This document shows positions 9,486 through 19,259 of a stretch of DNA of 21,537 bases, piece after piece. Position 1 is the stretch's first letter, and each line of letters opens with the position of its first letter. The notes under the pieces were generated by a model, which saw nothing but the letters and a program-made list of their open reading frames with translations, was not told the origin of the DNA and searched no databases. A program made the position numbers and the translations under genes. Source of the DNA: Saccoglossus kowalevskii (lineage: Eukaryota > Hemichordata > Enteropneusta > Harrimaniidae); contig NW_003148771.1 in the NCBI RefSeq assembly GCF_000003605.2, forward strand, positions 519,920 through 541,456, in the 5' to 3' direction.

Positions 9486-9552
9486 ATAATAATAATATAT
9501 AATAATAATAATAATGTTTATTCAACCTTTGTATCGGCAGCATGAAAACAGT
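9486..9552 (-). mobile_element. Solo 3' tail of a non-LTR retroelement, copy 2 (inverted)
   Basis: Read on the minus strand, this is 'actgttttcatgctgccg' through 'gttgaataaacatt' followed by an ATT/AT-interrupted tract. It matches the copy at 1901-1980 over the ~39-bp non-microsatellite part with no difference seen. Sequence beyond the shared start (plus positions above 9552) is unrelated to copy 1, as expected for independent 5'-truncated insertions. The minus frame 9484-9774 begins in this copy's flank and is not a gene. Confidence 0.65.
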
Positions 9553-9559
9553 AATACAT

Positions 9560-10775
9560 ATATTTAAATTACATTCATCATTTATGTAAATTACAAAAGT
9601 GTTTCTACTGTAGAAATAATATTTTAATGATTCAATATACAGAAATTGTGATATTTGGTTTATATGTGCATTTATGGAGATGTATTTCTGTAAGAGCAAT
9701 AACGATATACTGGTTGTATGTACCCGGTACATATTATGTATCAGTTGTAATAAAAAAATATAAGATGGCTGCAAATGTTGTATGTCATACTTTTATTCAA
9801 ACACCCAACTGTCAATCACATTGATGTCTACTTTACAGATCTATATCAGATTTTGATTCCACCGATTCAATTGGTGGAAGTATGCAGTCATGCTACAAAG
9901 CTAATTAAAGAAATCACAGAATCATAGTTACCATGGAAACCAGCTAAGGTTAGTTTATCACTACTCATCATATGCTTAGTGTAAACTAATGTTCAACGAA
10001 TTATTAACAATGTAGTGAAGTGTCTTTAGTTTGTCATTATTGTCACAAGGAGTCTGATCAGATTCATTTGGTTATCGCCACAACATTCCCTTGCATTTAG
10101 AAGACCGCACTTTATAGCACAATCGACCACCACGTTCAATGATGCATTGCCGATAAAATATTTGTGACACATTACTGAGCACATGTGCAATGCCTTGTTA
10201 GAGAAAATTCCAAGTGAATATAATTACATGTGTTATATTTTGTAAAAATTATTAAACTGAAAATATACTAAATTAATATCTTAAATATGGGTACAATTAT
10301 TAGGAGTCTTATCCAAAAAAACACAACTTTTTCACCCAATGTGATCGAGCAAAAATTTTGGTACTATATTTTACACATTTTTATGTTTTTTTTACCAAAC
10401 TTTTTTTTGGAACAAGTGTATCAAATTGTTTGGTGTATTACATGTATATGAAATAGAACAACATTTTGATAGATTTTGACATTCAGTGGCTAGTGACAAC
10501 TTTATTAACAACTGTGTACTGTATACTTTTGCAAACAGGAGAGCTTGGAATATGAAGAGAGCTTTGAAAATGTAGATCTACGATATGATATACAATAATA
10601 ATTGTTCAAAGATTTTCTTGGAGTCGCAGGGCTGCTTTCAGTAACACTCAATTTCCTTTTTCAATGTTTCCTCCATTCTAGTTACATTGCAAGTGTAGCC
10701 TCACATTGTTGTTATATTTTTTTTTTCTAGTAATACTTGAATATAATAAGGAATTATAAAACCAAAACCAGAAAA
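9560..10775. other. Unique AT-rich DNA, no gene seen
   Basis: Short frames only (for example 9627-9824 plus), with no recognisable domain. Several A and T runs. A pyrimidine tract ending in TTTCTAG at about 10718-10731 resembles a splice acceptor on the plus strand, but no open exon follows. Confidence 0.45.
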
Positions 10776-10837
10776 AAAATTCACCATATAAAAATTCACC
10801 ATATTTCTGTTCATGTAATATTTCTGTTCATGTAATA
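10776..10837. repeat. Two abutting short tandem duplications
   Basis: AAAATTCACCATATA at 10776-10790 is directly repeated at 10791-10804. TTTCTGTTCATGTAATA at 10804-10820 is directly and perfectly repeated at 10821-10837. Two independent doublings, of 15 and 17 bp, therefore sit side by side. Confidence 0.9.
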
Positions 10838-11315
10838 TTATGAGCTGGTGTAAAAACTGTGCATAATCTAATGAAAATGAAAAAAGTGCAGAGAAAAGGT
10901 CATAAAATCAAATTACTGGAGAGTCAAAATGACAGAATCAGCTGTTCATGCGAATAAAACTTACTTCATGTTGCCATAATCTGATTATGAAAACCACAGA
11001 TTTGCAACGTAAAATGCAGGTCATGTGAGGACATAAAAAATTCTCTATCCCGAGGCTTCCATTTTTTGTTTCTTGTTTCATTTCATATTAATGAATAATT
11101 GAAGTTAATCACATCAGTTAATTTATGCAAATTAGTGACACTGACAAGCCATAAAATGAGGTAACATATTTTTCAGAAAAAAAAATTCACATGGTTCTCA
11201 CATTTATGAATGAAATTGTAAAAAAATTACAAAAGAAAAAATGTGAATGCAAAACAACTAGTAATCATGTTTTGCAGCTGAAAATGAAACAAAATACTTA
11301 TAAATAAAAGCTTAC

Positions 11316-11574
11316 CTGCAGAGAACTTGACTGAACAATAAATGGGAATTAAATGACCATGAAACAGAGATTGCAGCGTCTGTGTGTTGATTTCACAGCT
11401 GTAAATGTGACAGGCTCACAAGTACGCAATAGATAAGACGAGGAACAGCAAGAAAATGACTCAATAAACGCAAGTAGATAAAACTAACATCTGAAAGAGT
11501 AAAGCTGTCGTCTGTACCAACTGGTGATGAGAAGCTGCAGAGCAGTTCTGCCAAGTGATAATAAAAATCAGACT
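11316..11574 (-). other. Candidate noncoding first exon (5' UTR), minus strand
   Basis: On the minus strand the sequence CTCTGCAG|GTAAGC places a near-consensus 5' splice site with the last exon base at 11316 and intron GT at 11315-11314. It is the best donor I found in the window. Going upstream about 258 nt reaches TCAGTC (plus 11571-11576), an initiator-like word, with the A at 11574. A perfect CRE follows 40 bp further upstream. All frames contain stops. Two ATGs give only very short upstream frames of 9 and 3 codons, so the segment would be 5' UTR and the coding exons would lie to the left, possibly beyond the window. It could instead be an internal exon of a noncoding RNA. Transcription is inferred, not shown. 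Confidence 0.35.
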
Positions 11575-11613
11575 GAATCAGAATGGAATAGCCTTTGATC
11601 GTTTCGATCTGAA

Positions 11614-11621
11614 TGACGTCA
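11614..11621. promoter_or_regulatory. Perfect CRE (TGACGTCA) between two divergent candidate exons
   Basis: The 8-bp palindrome TGACGTCA is the consensus site of CREB/ATF bZIP factors. It lies 40 bp upstream of an initiator-like word for the minus-strand candidate exon. It also lies about 110 bp upstream of an ATG and splice-donor pair on the plus strand. A neighbouring GATCgtttcGATC symmetry is at 11597-11609. A shared head-to-head promoter is the simplest reading. Confidence 0.45.
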
Positions 11622-11658
11622 GCCAGTTCGTCAGTTTCTCAAGTCAATCTCTGATCTG

Positions 11659-11673
11659 ACACACACACACACA
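11659..11673. repeat. (AC)7 microsatellite
   Basis: Seven AC dinucleotides plus a trailing A lie inside the candidate divergent promoter. Confidence 0.95.
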
Positions 11674-11732
11674 GAAACTGAGCTCATACTGATCAAATTT
11701 CTCTAGTTTCTGTACGGAAGGTCACACCAAGA

Positions 11733-11754
11733 ATGAACAATATGACATCTTCAG
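11733..11754 (+). CDS. Candidate coding start of a plus-strand first exon
   Basis: ATG at 11733 has A at position -3 and opens M-N-N-M-T-S-S. The frame then meets CAG|GTAATT, a plausible 5' splice site with its GT at 11755-11756. Without splicing the frame stops at once (GTAATTAA), so a gene here requires the splice. The CRE at 11614 and a CCAAT box on the plus strand at 11790 (just inside the presumed intron) are nearby. No downstream exon with a matching frame could be recognised, and seven codons are not enough to identify a product. Chance occurrence is quite possible. Confidence 0.15.
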
Positions 11755-11761
11755 GTAATTA

Positions 11762-12170
11762 AAGTAAAGTGACATAGCAAAGGCATCTGCCAATCACAGA
11801 GAGTCAACCAAAATTAGAAATTAATATGGTACCATTAAACTGCATATCGATATCACTAAATTCAGCCCTCTATGGTGTAAAAGAGAAATATCATTTTTCA
11901 ATCAAGTGACAAACAAGTAAAAACACAAGCAACAAACAAGTAAACAAAAGCAATTATTTATTTATTTAGGAATACAAGGATACACTGTCAATATTTATTA
12001 TAAGCATTTTTGTGATTATTTTACTTGTTATTTTTTTACTCTGTGCTGTTACTAAAAATGAGAGAAATATTCATTGCAAATTTGTATAATGAGGAATAAT
12101 GATTATTATCATTCTTTCAATTTAATAATGTCTTTCTCATCCATTACAGAGAACTCATTCATTTAATACT
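11762..12170. other. Non-coding stretch with two CCCTCTATGG words
   Basis: 'gccctctatgg' appears at about 11867 and again at about 12171, and a related 'accctctata' lies on the minus strand at about 16314-16325. The words resemble part of the CTCF core (CCCTCTRSTGG) but lack one base, so I do not call them CTCF sites. No coding exon is seen. Confidence 0.35.
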
Positions 12171-12175
12171 GCCCT

Positions 12176-12361
12176 CTATGGCAGGAAATTGCAGTCTATC
12201 ACATTGGTATGACGGCTCTCATCTGCAGAATCTTTGATTAAAGTTTCATTTCCATTAAAGTCTGTCTGCCTGCCTGGGCAGAGAGGACAGATTGCCTCAA
12301 TTTCAAGGTTAAATTCCATAGAAACGGTGAGCACCGTTACCAATGATACCACAAGAAACAT
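12176..12361 (-). CDS. Hypothetical small secreted protein (61 aa)
   Basis: A minus-strand frame starts at a true ATG (12361) with A at -3 and runs 61 codons to TAG. The N-terminus, MFLVVSLVTVLTVS, has a 12-residue hydrophobic run that looks like a signal-peptide core but lacks the usual basic n-region. The rest is polar and acidic, with cysteines in a CPLC motif at residues 25-28 and one near the C-terminus (about residue 57), and one N-glycosylation sequon, NET, at about 38-40. No homologue is recognised. A perfect CRE (12379-12386) lies 18 bp before the ATG, and TATAAAAG on the same strand lies about 115 bp before it. It could also be a first exon, since GTAACG lies after codon 7. The frame is short enough to arise by chance. 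Confidence 0.2.
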   Translation of the reverse strand: MFLVVSLVTVLTVSMEFNLEIEAICPLCPGRQTDFNGNETLIKDSADESRHTNVIDCNFLP

Positions 12362-12378
12362 GCTGCTATTGTGCGCTA

Positions 12379-12386
12379 TGACGTCA
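12379..12386. promoter_or_regulatory. Perfect CRE (TGACGTCA)
   Basis: This is the second consensus CREB/ATF palindrome in the window. For the minus-strand ORF it would fall inside the 5' UTR if the TATA box at 12476-12483 is used. For the plus strand it precedes a weak TTAAAAG at about 12419. Palindromic, so orientation is undecided. Confidence 0.4.
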
Positions 12387-12475
12387 ATGGCCTGCCATCA
12401 AAACCACTGACAGCATGCTTAAAAGCCTTTCCACTACAATAGGGCACTATTATAGCTGGCGAGGTTCCATCCCTG

Positions 12476-12483
12476 CTTTTATA
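12476..12483 (-). promoter_or_regulatory. TATA box (TATAAAAG), minus strand
   Basis: TATAAAAG reads on the minus strand, followed downstream by moderately GC-rich sequence. A transcription start would be expected near 12450. It is the nearest core-promoter element to the small minus-strand ORF at 12176-12361, but one short upstream frame (M-L-S-V-V-L-M-A-G-H) intervenes. Confidence 0.3.
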
Positions 12484-12630
12484 CAACTGCCCAGGGCATG
12501 CAGTGTACTATTCACAGTAAACAAGACATTGACGCAGGGCTTCATCGTAATTTTCTATACACTTGTTTGGTTTGTTTAACTAACTGTGCATTTTGCATGG
12601 ATATGAGAGACTTCATTCAAAAGGTAGAAT

Positions 12631-12654
12631 GGGGGGGAGGAAGAGGAGGGGGGG
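12631..12654 (+). repeat. Purine tract with two G7 runs
   Basis: A 24-bp all-purine stretch begins with G7, has GG, G and GG runs in the middle, and ends with G7. It has triplex and perhaps quadruplex potential. The plus frame 12498-12698 crosses it as a low-complexity Gly/Arg segment and is not a convincing gene. Confidence 0.85.
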
Positions 12655-12699
12655 CACATCAATACAATTTGCATAATATTAATAAATCACAGCACTGAT

Positions 12700-15054
12700 C
12701 ATAATTAAACGCAGAGACGACAAGAAACACCGAATACAAGTACAATAATTAGTATGGGGCACACCACAAAATGAATGAGTTCCATTCGGATATTTCAGCA
12801 AGCGTGCTAAAACAGGATACACAGTTGTCTAGATGACAAAAACAATAATGTACAGAAAAATGTGCAATTACACAGAAATCCTGTCAGTGAGTCTTGATCA
12901 TTTGAAAGTAAGATCAGGGTTTTTCAAAAAAATTTTATCAGAAGGCGCATTCAAAAAAGCAGGCAACTAAATTGTATTTTCCCACGCTGTATTTGGCAAA
13001 GTTGGCTTTTAATAGCTTTTAAAGGCTAATTAGCATCCTTTCAAGAAATCCCCTGAACTTGAAGATAATCATGACCATGGCATTTTTTTGCCTGCATTGC
13101 AAAGAAGATATCCCAACTAAAAGTTACTTTAAAAAAATTGACACACAAAATTTCTTTTAAAAAAAAACAACAAATTTTTTTTGATGGCAAAAGGTCTGGT
13201 GCTGAACTTCCAAATGCCGGAACTCAAGTATCATCTTTTACACAATAGACCTGCCAAATTATTTTCATATTTCTCCAAAATGATTTTGAGCCCATGGGAT
13301 ATTTTAATATGTCGATTTGGTTCACAAAGAAATAATGTAAAAATACATTAAAATGACAAATAGTTGTACTAAAATTTGGGTGTGAAAAATGGTGGCATTC
13401 AGTGGCTGTTTTACTCGCAGTTGACACTGAAACCTAAAAACAAAGTTTGTACAAGCACAGTCAGCAAAGTACAATGTACACACATAAACACAAGATAGAC
13501 TACTGTTCAAATTAGCATAACCCATATACACACTGCTAATATTTACTCTGCAATGACCAAATAGCCTCCTTCACTCTTAATGGACAGTTCACTTAAAATT
13601 CCAAGAGCTGTCGCACCTTTTCAAAGGATCTCTTCCAATACAGGTAACCCTGAAGACTTTGAATTCAGCAACACTTGAGGCGTATTAATTGTCCCACCCC
13701 TCCACCTCCCCCTTCAATTATGTCTCAGGCACAAAAACCATAAAAAGAAATAAATTTTAATGAGACAGTATTGTACATTGAATGCAAAAACATTGCCCGG
13801 TACATGCAGACACAGACTGTGATCACAGCAATATTGTAGACATAAATTTTCCAACAAACAAACCAAGCAGGAAGTTTTCAAGTGCAAAATAAAGTACTAT
13901 TAAAGTATTAATTCTCACTGGGATTCAATTTCTTTATCCTGATTATGTTCACAAGATTTAATTTAAGTACTACTGCCATTTTCACATAGCTTTGAAGTCA
14001 TGACATTGGTGATGTGGACAACTATTTTCTAATGTTGTTTAGGAGGGTCTTCTTATAGGTGCCCAACAGCTCAAGCAAGCTTTAGTCAGCAAAAATGAAC
14101 TCATAAACGCGTATAGCTCAAGCAAAATTTGGCTCCAATAAACCTTTAGGATTGAAATCCGATAAGACTGAATCTTGACATGTCTTGACTATATAGACGA
14201 TATTCAAGCTTGGCTTTAACAAACCAGGTCAAGCTTCATACGATGTTCGCAATCATATCAAGATATGCTGCCATGTAAACTTAGCACATGTTAACATTCA
14301 TTTTTTGAAATAATCCAGAATGACAAATAAGTTTAGCTCTATTGGAATTATTATTCAGTGCTGCAAAAGATCATGCCATTTTTTTTTCAAATACATTTTG
14401 CATTTTGCACTTCAGTTACATTGCCATGTGTTCATACACTGTGCATTTCACTTAGCATCAGTAACACGATTTGGGGGAAACCACAGAAGAAATTTCGCAA
14501 TCCTTATTCAAGACTAAATCTACACGCATCTCATCACCTGAAATGCTTATTATATAGGGCAGTTGAATTTATCAAATTTCACCAAAAATAGTGAAAATGA
14601 AAACCAAGCAACAAACTGTAAACCGTTCAATTTGCACAGGTGGAAATTTTTGTGAATTCCAGATTATATGATATTCATGGAGACAAAATCTTGCGAAAGT
14701 GACTGACCTGTAGGCTCTTGAGACCCCAAAAAAACGTTCACTGCTTATAAGATTTGACTCTCGCGAAATTACATTAGATGTCAAAACCACATGGTGATTA
14801 TATGAATCTTGCTAACAACGTGTATGTAACACATTGTTTGTTTATATCTGAACATGTGCTGAGCAGGTACTATGAATGCAATAACGCTATGAATTAAATA
14901 CACAACACTACCGGTATTTGTTTTATAGGTCCAATGATAACAGAAAGCAATCACACACTCCACAATCACAGAACTAGTGCAACGATCACCAAATTACCAC
15001 TACAAAAGTCAGTGGGCCAAATAACATTTTTGATTACGGTATTAATATTTAATG

Positions 15055-15056
<2 letters not shown>
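12700..15056. other. Unique AT-rich DNA, no gene seen
   Basis: Only short frames of 60-77 codons occur, overlapping each other on both strands around 13224-13531 and 14320-14969. None has a recognisable domain. CAG|GTAACC at about 13639 could be a plus-strand donor, but no open exon precedes it. This may be intron or spacer. Confidence 0.45.

Positions 15057-15118
<62 letters not shown>
15057..15118. repeat. (AT)31 microsatellite
   Basis: An uninterrupted run of 31 AT dinucleotides, followed by degenerate AT-rich sequence. Such perfect length implies high mutability. Assembly length may be unreliable. Confidence 0.97.
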
Positions 15119-15123
<5 letters not shown>

Positions 15124-15213
15124 TATTTATATATTTCATCATAATCTCAGAATTGAAAGACAAAGGGAAAAATTACTGAATTGAGAAGACGAGGGAATTA
15201 ACGATGAGTATCG

Positions 15214-15242
15214 CTAACTAACTAAGTAACTAAGTAACTAAG
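15214..15242. repeat. Short CTAA / GTAACTAA repeat
   Basis: Ctaacta-actaa is followed by two copies of an 8-bp gtaactaa unit and a final ag, then a T7 run. Minor low-complexity repeat. Confidence 0.8.
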
Positions 15243-16900
15243 ATTTTTTTAAAAACACCTTTTAAAACTGCAGTTGCAAACGAATAGCAGACAACGGTGA
15301 TTCTTATTTGGTACCCCAAATCAGTAACAAATGGCAGTAAACAGCTGTTTCATTGAATTATTGAAATTATATACAATCACAATACCAATGTTTTTTTATT
15401 AATGTTATCATTATTCTCTGGTACAGAAGCAAAGAGGTCCCTGGGAGTTCAATAAATTTAAAGGTCATCACATTAATCACTCTGACAAATAATTATTAGA
15501 AGCACTTTTGATAATAAAACAATACAAAGCAGTAATGTGGAATATTTTCAATTTGGATTCAACCTTGTGAGTTCCATTGGCAACTTTTGGTAAAAATTGA
15601 CAAATCTTTTGATAAAAACCTAAAAGCAATCACTGACATTGTCTATATGGCGAAAAAGGGTGATAAAATTTACCAACAATTTTCACATAATTTTTTTCAT
15701 CTGAAAAATTTACAAAATGTCTGCACTGATATTTGGTGGGAAAATTATCCAGCACCCAAAGGGTTTAATTTTCATTATTTTCCCTGGAAGGATAAACATA
15801 TCTGAAAACAAACATTTTGCAACACACAATACCTATCTATAACCTTATAGAATTCCATTGTGACATAGAAAATAAAAGAACAGAGAAAACATGGATGCAA
15901 AAAAAAAAGTAGTGAAAACGCAGCCGAATCAAGTGAATTTGTATATTAAATAATTAAATTGACTTATTTTGATGGCAGACACGCCTATATCAGTCACAAA
16001 AACACATGTGCTACTAATAGAGCAGATATGGTATAGTGATTAAGTAATCAAAAATCATAAAAGTATTCTAATCATCACATTCGCACATTACAGCATTTTT
16101 TTTTTCATTTTTTTTCTTGGTCTAAAGCTCAAAGTTGCCATGACATTTATTTTTAATAATATTACTAAAATTTTACCCAGAAATTATTGTGAAAAATGAT
16201 ATGCACAAAGCAGCGTAGATTGAATTTGCATTGCATTTTAAAAGTTCATACTAATATAGGGAGACTGAACAACAAATTCCTTCACGCAGTATTGAATGTA
16301 TACACAAATCAAACTATAGAGGGTGCTGTAACACAAGTGGAATTCTCTATGTTATGAAGGAAGTTTCACTTTTCACCCTTCAAACAATATCAACCTTAAA
16401 ACACCGCACAACAATGTCACTGCAACATAAACCTATGGAAGTGTGTACATAATTAAAAAGCAGAGAATATACAGAAATTCAGTATTAAAAATCATTGAGA
16501 CAATTCGACAGATGCTTTGCATTTTACTTTAATTTATACAAACATAGTATTCACAGAAAGTTAACAACACATCTTCTGATTGGCTACCTAAATCTATTAT
16601 TCTAACCAATTAGGAAACACCTTGTTTGTTTTGTGTGTTTGTTAGAGCCTAATTCTCCCAAATTTTTAGCCACTGAAATACCTTTACCTATCCAAGCAAC
16701 AATAAACAAGCCACGTCTCAGTAGGTTCAAAATAAAATCAAAGAAAGCTTTGAAGGTTAGTGAAGGCATGGAGTACAAATAAGAAATACTGTATTTACTA
16801 TCGTTTTTGCATACAAAATCATTGAAATATGCCAATGAGATAAACAAAAACAAAACAAACAAACATCAAGGACCCATGATGTCATGTCCCATCAATACAA
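15243..16900. other. Unique AT-rich DNA, no supported gene
   Basis: An open stretch at 15536-15805 (plus) has 89 codons without a stop but no ATG near its start and no known domain. 'ctgattggct' and 'aaccaattag' near 16575 and 16605 are opposed CCAAT boxes without other promoter elements. No RNA gene or repeat array noticed. Confidence 0.4.
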
Positions 16901-17370
16901 GACCAAGATCCGGTTCCAAAATTGTACAGAAATGTTTGATTCTGGTGAATTTTTAACATTCTAATGGCCACCATTCGGCCATCTTGAATCTGATCATCAA
17001 AAAATATATGTGCATACATGTGTGACATAATGCATGCCAAATATAACAAGTTTGAACATGATGAGTTGAGGCATTTCAGAGTTAAGGATCTGGAACTACA
17101 TTCATTAAAACAAAATGACCACCAGTCAGCCATTTTGAATTTGATCTGAAAAACAAAATGACGTGTATCAAGGTCCACTGTATGTTTGAATGAAATCCAT
17201 CCATACATGACCAGGATCTGGTTCGGGAATGGCAGAAATTCTTGATTTTGATTAAGCTTTAAATGTATCTCAAGATGTATGTGTGAAGTTTCAACGTAAT
17301 TGGTCAAGGAATGTCCAAGATACAGGTGAAAACACATAGCGCACACCGACATGGAGGGCATTCTTCATTT
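16901..17370. mobile_element. Diverged interspersed repeat with internal ~150-bp units
   Basis: Several words recur at related spacings. 'gaccaagatccggttc' at 16901 matches 'gaccaggatctggttc' at 17209. 'aatggccaccattcggccat' at 16963 matches 'aatgaccaccagtcagccat' at 17114, each followed by 't(c/t)ttgaat(c/t)tgatc'. A third 'ggatctgg' lies at 17086. The right end ('gaagtttcaacgtaattggtcaagg', then 'cacatagcgcacaccgacatgg') has the flavour of the GAC-rich repeat end at 561-650. I read it as an old member of the same general class of tandem-structured interspersed repeats. The 159-codon minus frame across it (16882-17361) contains the matching internal repeats (SRSLTL / NQNQ blocks) and is not a gene. 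Confidence 0.6.
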
Positions 17371-19060
17371 TCAGACTTCACTCTGGAATAGACAGCTGGG
17401 TTTAAAAAGTAGGAAGCCAAAACTTTTCTATAGCTGAACTAGCTAAGTAGACAGATATTTATCCTGTAGATGCTTCTCAACAAAACCCCCAGAGACTAAT
17501 AAATCAGACAGAAAAAGATTCTTTTTTGGATAAATATAATAAAACAAGAGCATATGCAACTATCTGACAACGTGAGCAGACAGGCACAGTTTTGTAGGGA
17601 TCTGAACCAAATGTAATCCAGTGGTTTTCACACTTTCGGATTAAGACATTATGTTCAACAATACAAAATGCACCAGAGCCCTGGGCACAAATTGACATTT
17701 AAAATAAAAGTCTTATAATCGCTATTATGCTATAATCGTAATTCATTAGTTCTGGGAATTTAAGACAGATTAGTTTACAAAGAAAAAATAATGTTTTTTG
17801 TAAGACCATTGTTGAATTCATTATTTAATCAAAAATAATACCATATTTGTTCTATTAGAAGTGCATCCCCAATGTATAATGATGACTTATTTTGACACTA
17901 AACACTTCTCTCATTTGTATTAACAGAGCAAATATGATATTGTGTATTTTTGTCTTGAGCAACGTAATGCATTTGCACAGTGCACAGCCACTTAAAAAAA
18001 AGGGTACTAGATTAGAAATACATTTCCCTTAGATGAGCGTGGTACATGCATCTGACAAATAAAATGAAAACATAATTTATTCTGACTCCATTGGCTGCTT
18101 GTTGTCAGAACCGTTTAACTCAACACTTTATCATAAAATTTCAGAATTATGATTTAATTATAAACACTTCAAGAGCCAAAGTCAACTTTCATTGCCCTTC
18201 TGAAAATAAAAAACACATAATATTTTTCACATTTTGATCAATACCTGAAGCCAATAGGAAATTATGACCCTTTGATTATCCCAAAAAATAACAAAAATTA
18301 TGTAAAAACGGACGAAATGATGAATTCCATTATCCATGAAAAAGAAGAACTTGACACTGGAAAATTTAATGAACAGTCAATATTATGATACATGGGTAAA
18401 TGCAGAAACATCACGTTAACCTAAATTAAAAGTTTTTGTTTAGAATTCGCACACACACAAAAAACATAATATCCATGTATTTCCTGCCACGGAAATCTAT
18501 ATTACTGATACAACATATTGTATTTTACATGCACAGTGTTTTTTTAACTGTCCAGCGCTTCTGCGTATTTCAACAGATGTTATTGTGTGCAGTTAATATA
18601 GAATAGACTTTTTTATTCTGTTTCTGACATTCAACACTGTTGAAAAATGTTGCATGGATTTATTCCCAGCCAGCAAATAATGGTACATGTACATAAGTGT
18701 TCATGTTCATGTACATACCCATGCATAATTGAGCATTTAAAGAAGGGTGTCATTGCTGGCTCACAACCATTGTTATTGTCACAACTAACATGGGTATGAT
18801 TCTGGCATAAATTATATTGTCATACATTGAGTTCTGTGAACGCTGAAGATTCATGTAATTTTGCCGAAAAATACATATTGCATACTGCACATATTACCCA
18901 AAAAATTATGGCATTTTTAAAAAATTTTGTAATAGTTTTCACTTCAGAAATATTCAGAAATATATAAAATGACAGCTTAGTTAAGTAAGAACACAGTGTC
19001 AGTGTATTTCATATGACCTCTTTTTTTTATTTCCAAATTACCAACCTTTTGTAACATACG
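17371..19060. other. Unique AT-rich DNA, no gene seen
   Basis: Stop-rich in all frames. Near 18682-18723 there is a cluster of acatgtac-type words with imperfect inverted symmetry. No exon or RNA gene supported. Confidence 0.5.
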
Positions 19061-19126
19061 TTGAATTACGTGTGGCCCAGACCCTGGTATCCCTGAAGTA
19101 ATAAAAGCCACAAAGCAGCCTGGGAA

Positions 19127-19215
19127 TGACGTCAATCAGCTCCTCTAACCAATCACATTGCAGGAAATAATACACCCAGCATTTTGTCCAAAAATGCACA
19201 ATTCCCAGCAGTCCT
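19127..19215. promoter_or_regulatory. CRE + CCAAT + ZNF143-like motif cluster
   Basis: A perfect CRE (TGACGTCA, 19127-19134) is followed 15 bp later by a CCAAT box in 'aaccaatca' (19147-19155). The sequence 'acaattcccagca' (about 19198-19210) follows and agrees with the core of the ACTACAATTCCCAGCATGC motif bound by ZNF143/Staf. These three motifs are among the best-known proximal promoter elements of animals. No TATA box sits at a normal distance, so the direction is open. A 71-codon minus frame (19038-19253) starts at TTG and is probably chance. Confidence 0.4.
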
Positions 19216-19259
19216 ATCTGAAATCCCTGACAAGCTGAACAATTAACATACAATGAACT

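Noticed and set aside
11867-12182. CTCF sites at the CCCTCTATGG words
   Set aside because: One base is missing relative to the CCCTCTRSTGG core, and flanking consensus positions do not agree.
14934-15179. Overlapping ORFs across the (AT)n tract
   Set aside because: They read as alternating Tyr-Ile from the microsatellite and have no other content.
15536-15805. Open stretch of 89 codons (VKIDKSFDKNLKAITDIVYM...) as an exon
   Set aside because: No ATG at its start (TTG at 15587) and no convincing splice acceptor with a pyrimidine tract. No domain is recognised, and the length is within chance for a long AT-rich window.
16882-17361. 159-codon minus-strand ORF as a gene
   Set aside because: The translated sequence contains the DNA repeat's own internal duplications and no recognisable domain. 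The region is a diverged interspersed repeat.
19038-19253. 71-codon minus-strand ORF as a gene
   Set aside because: It starts at TTG and overlaps the CRE/CCAAT promoter-like cluster. No domain is recognised.
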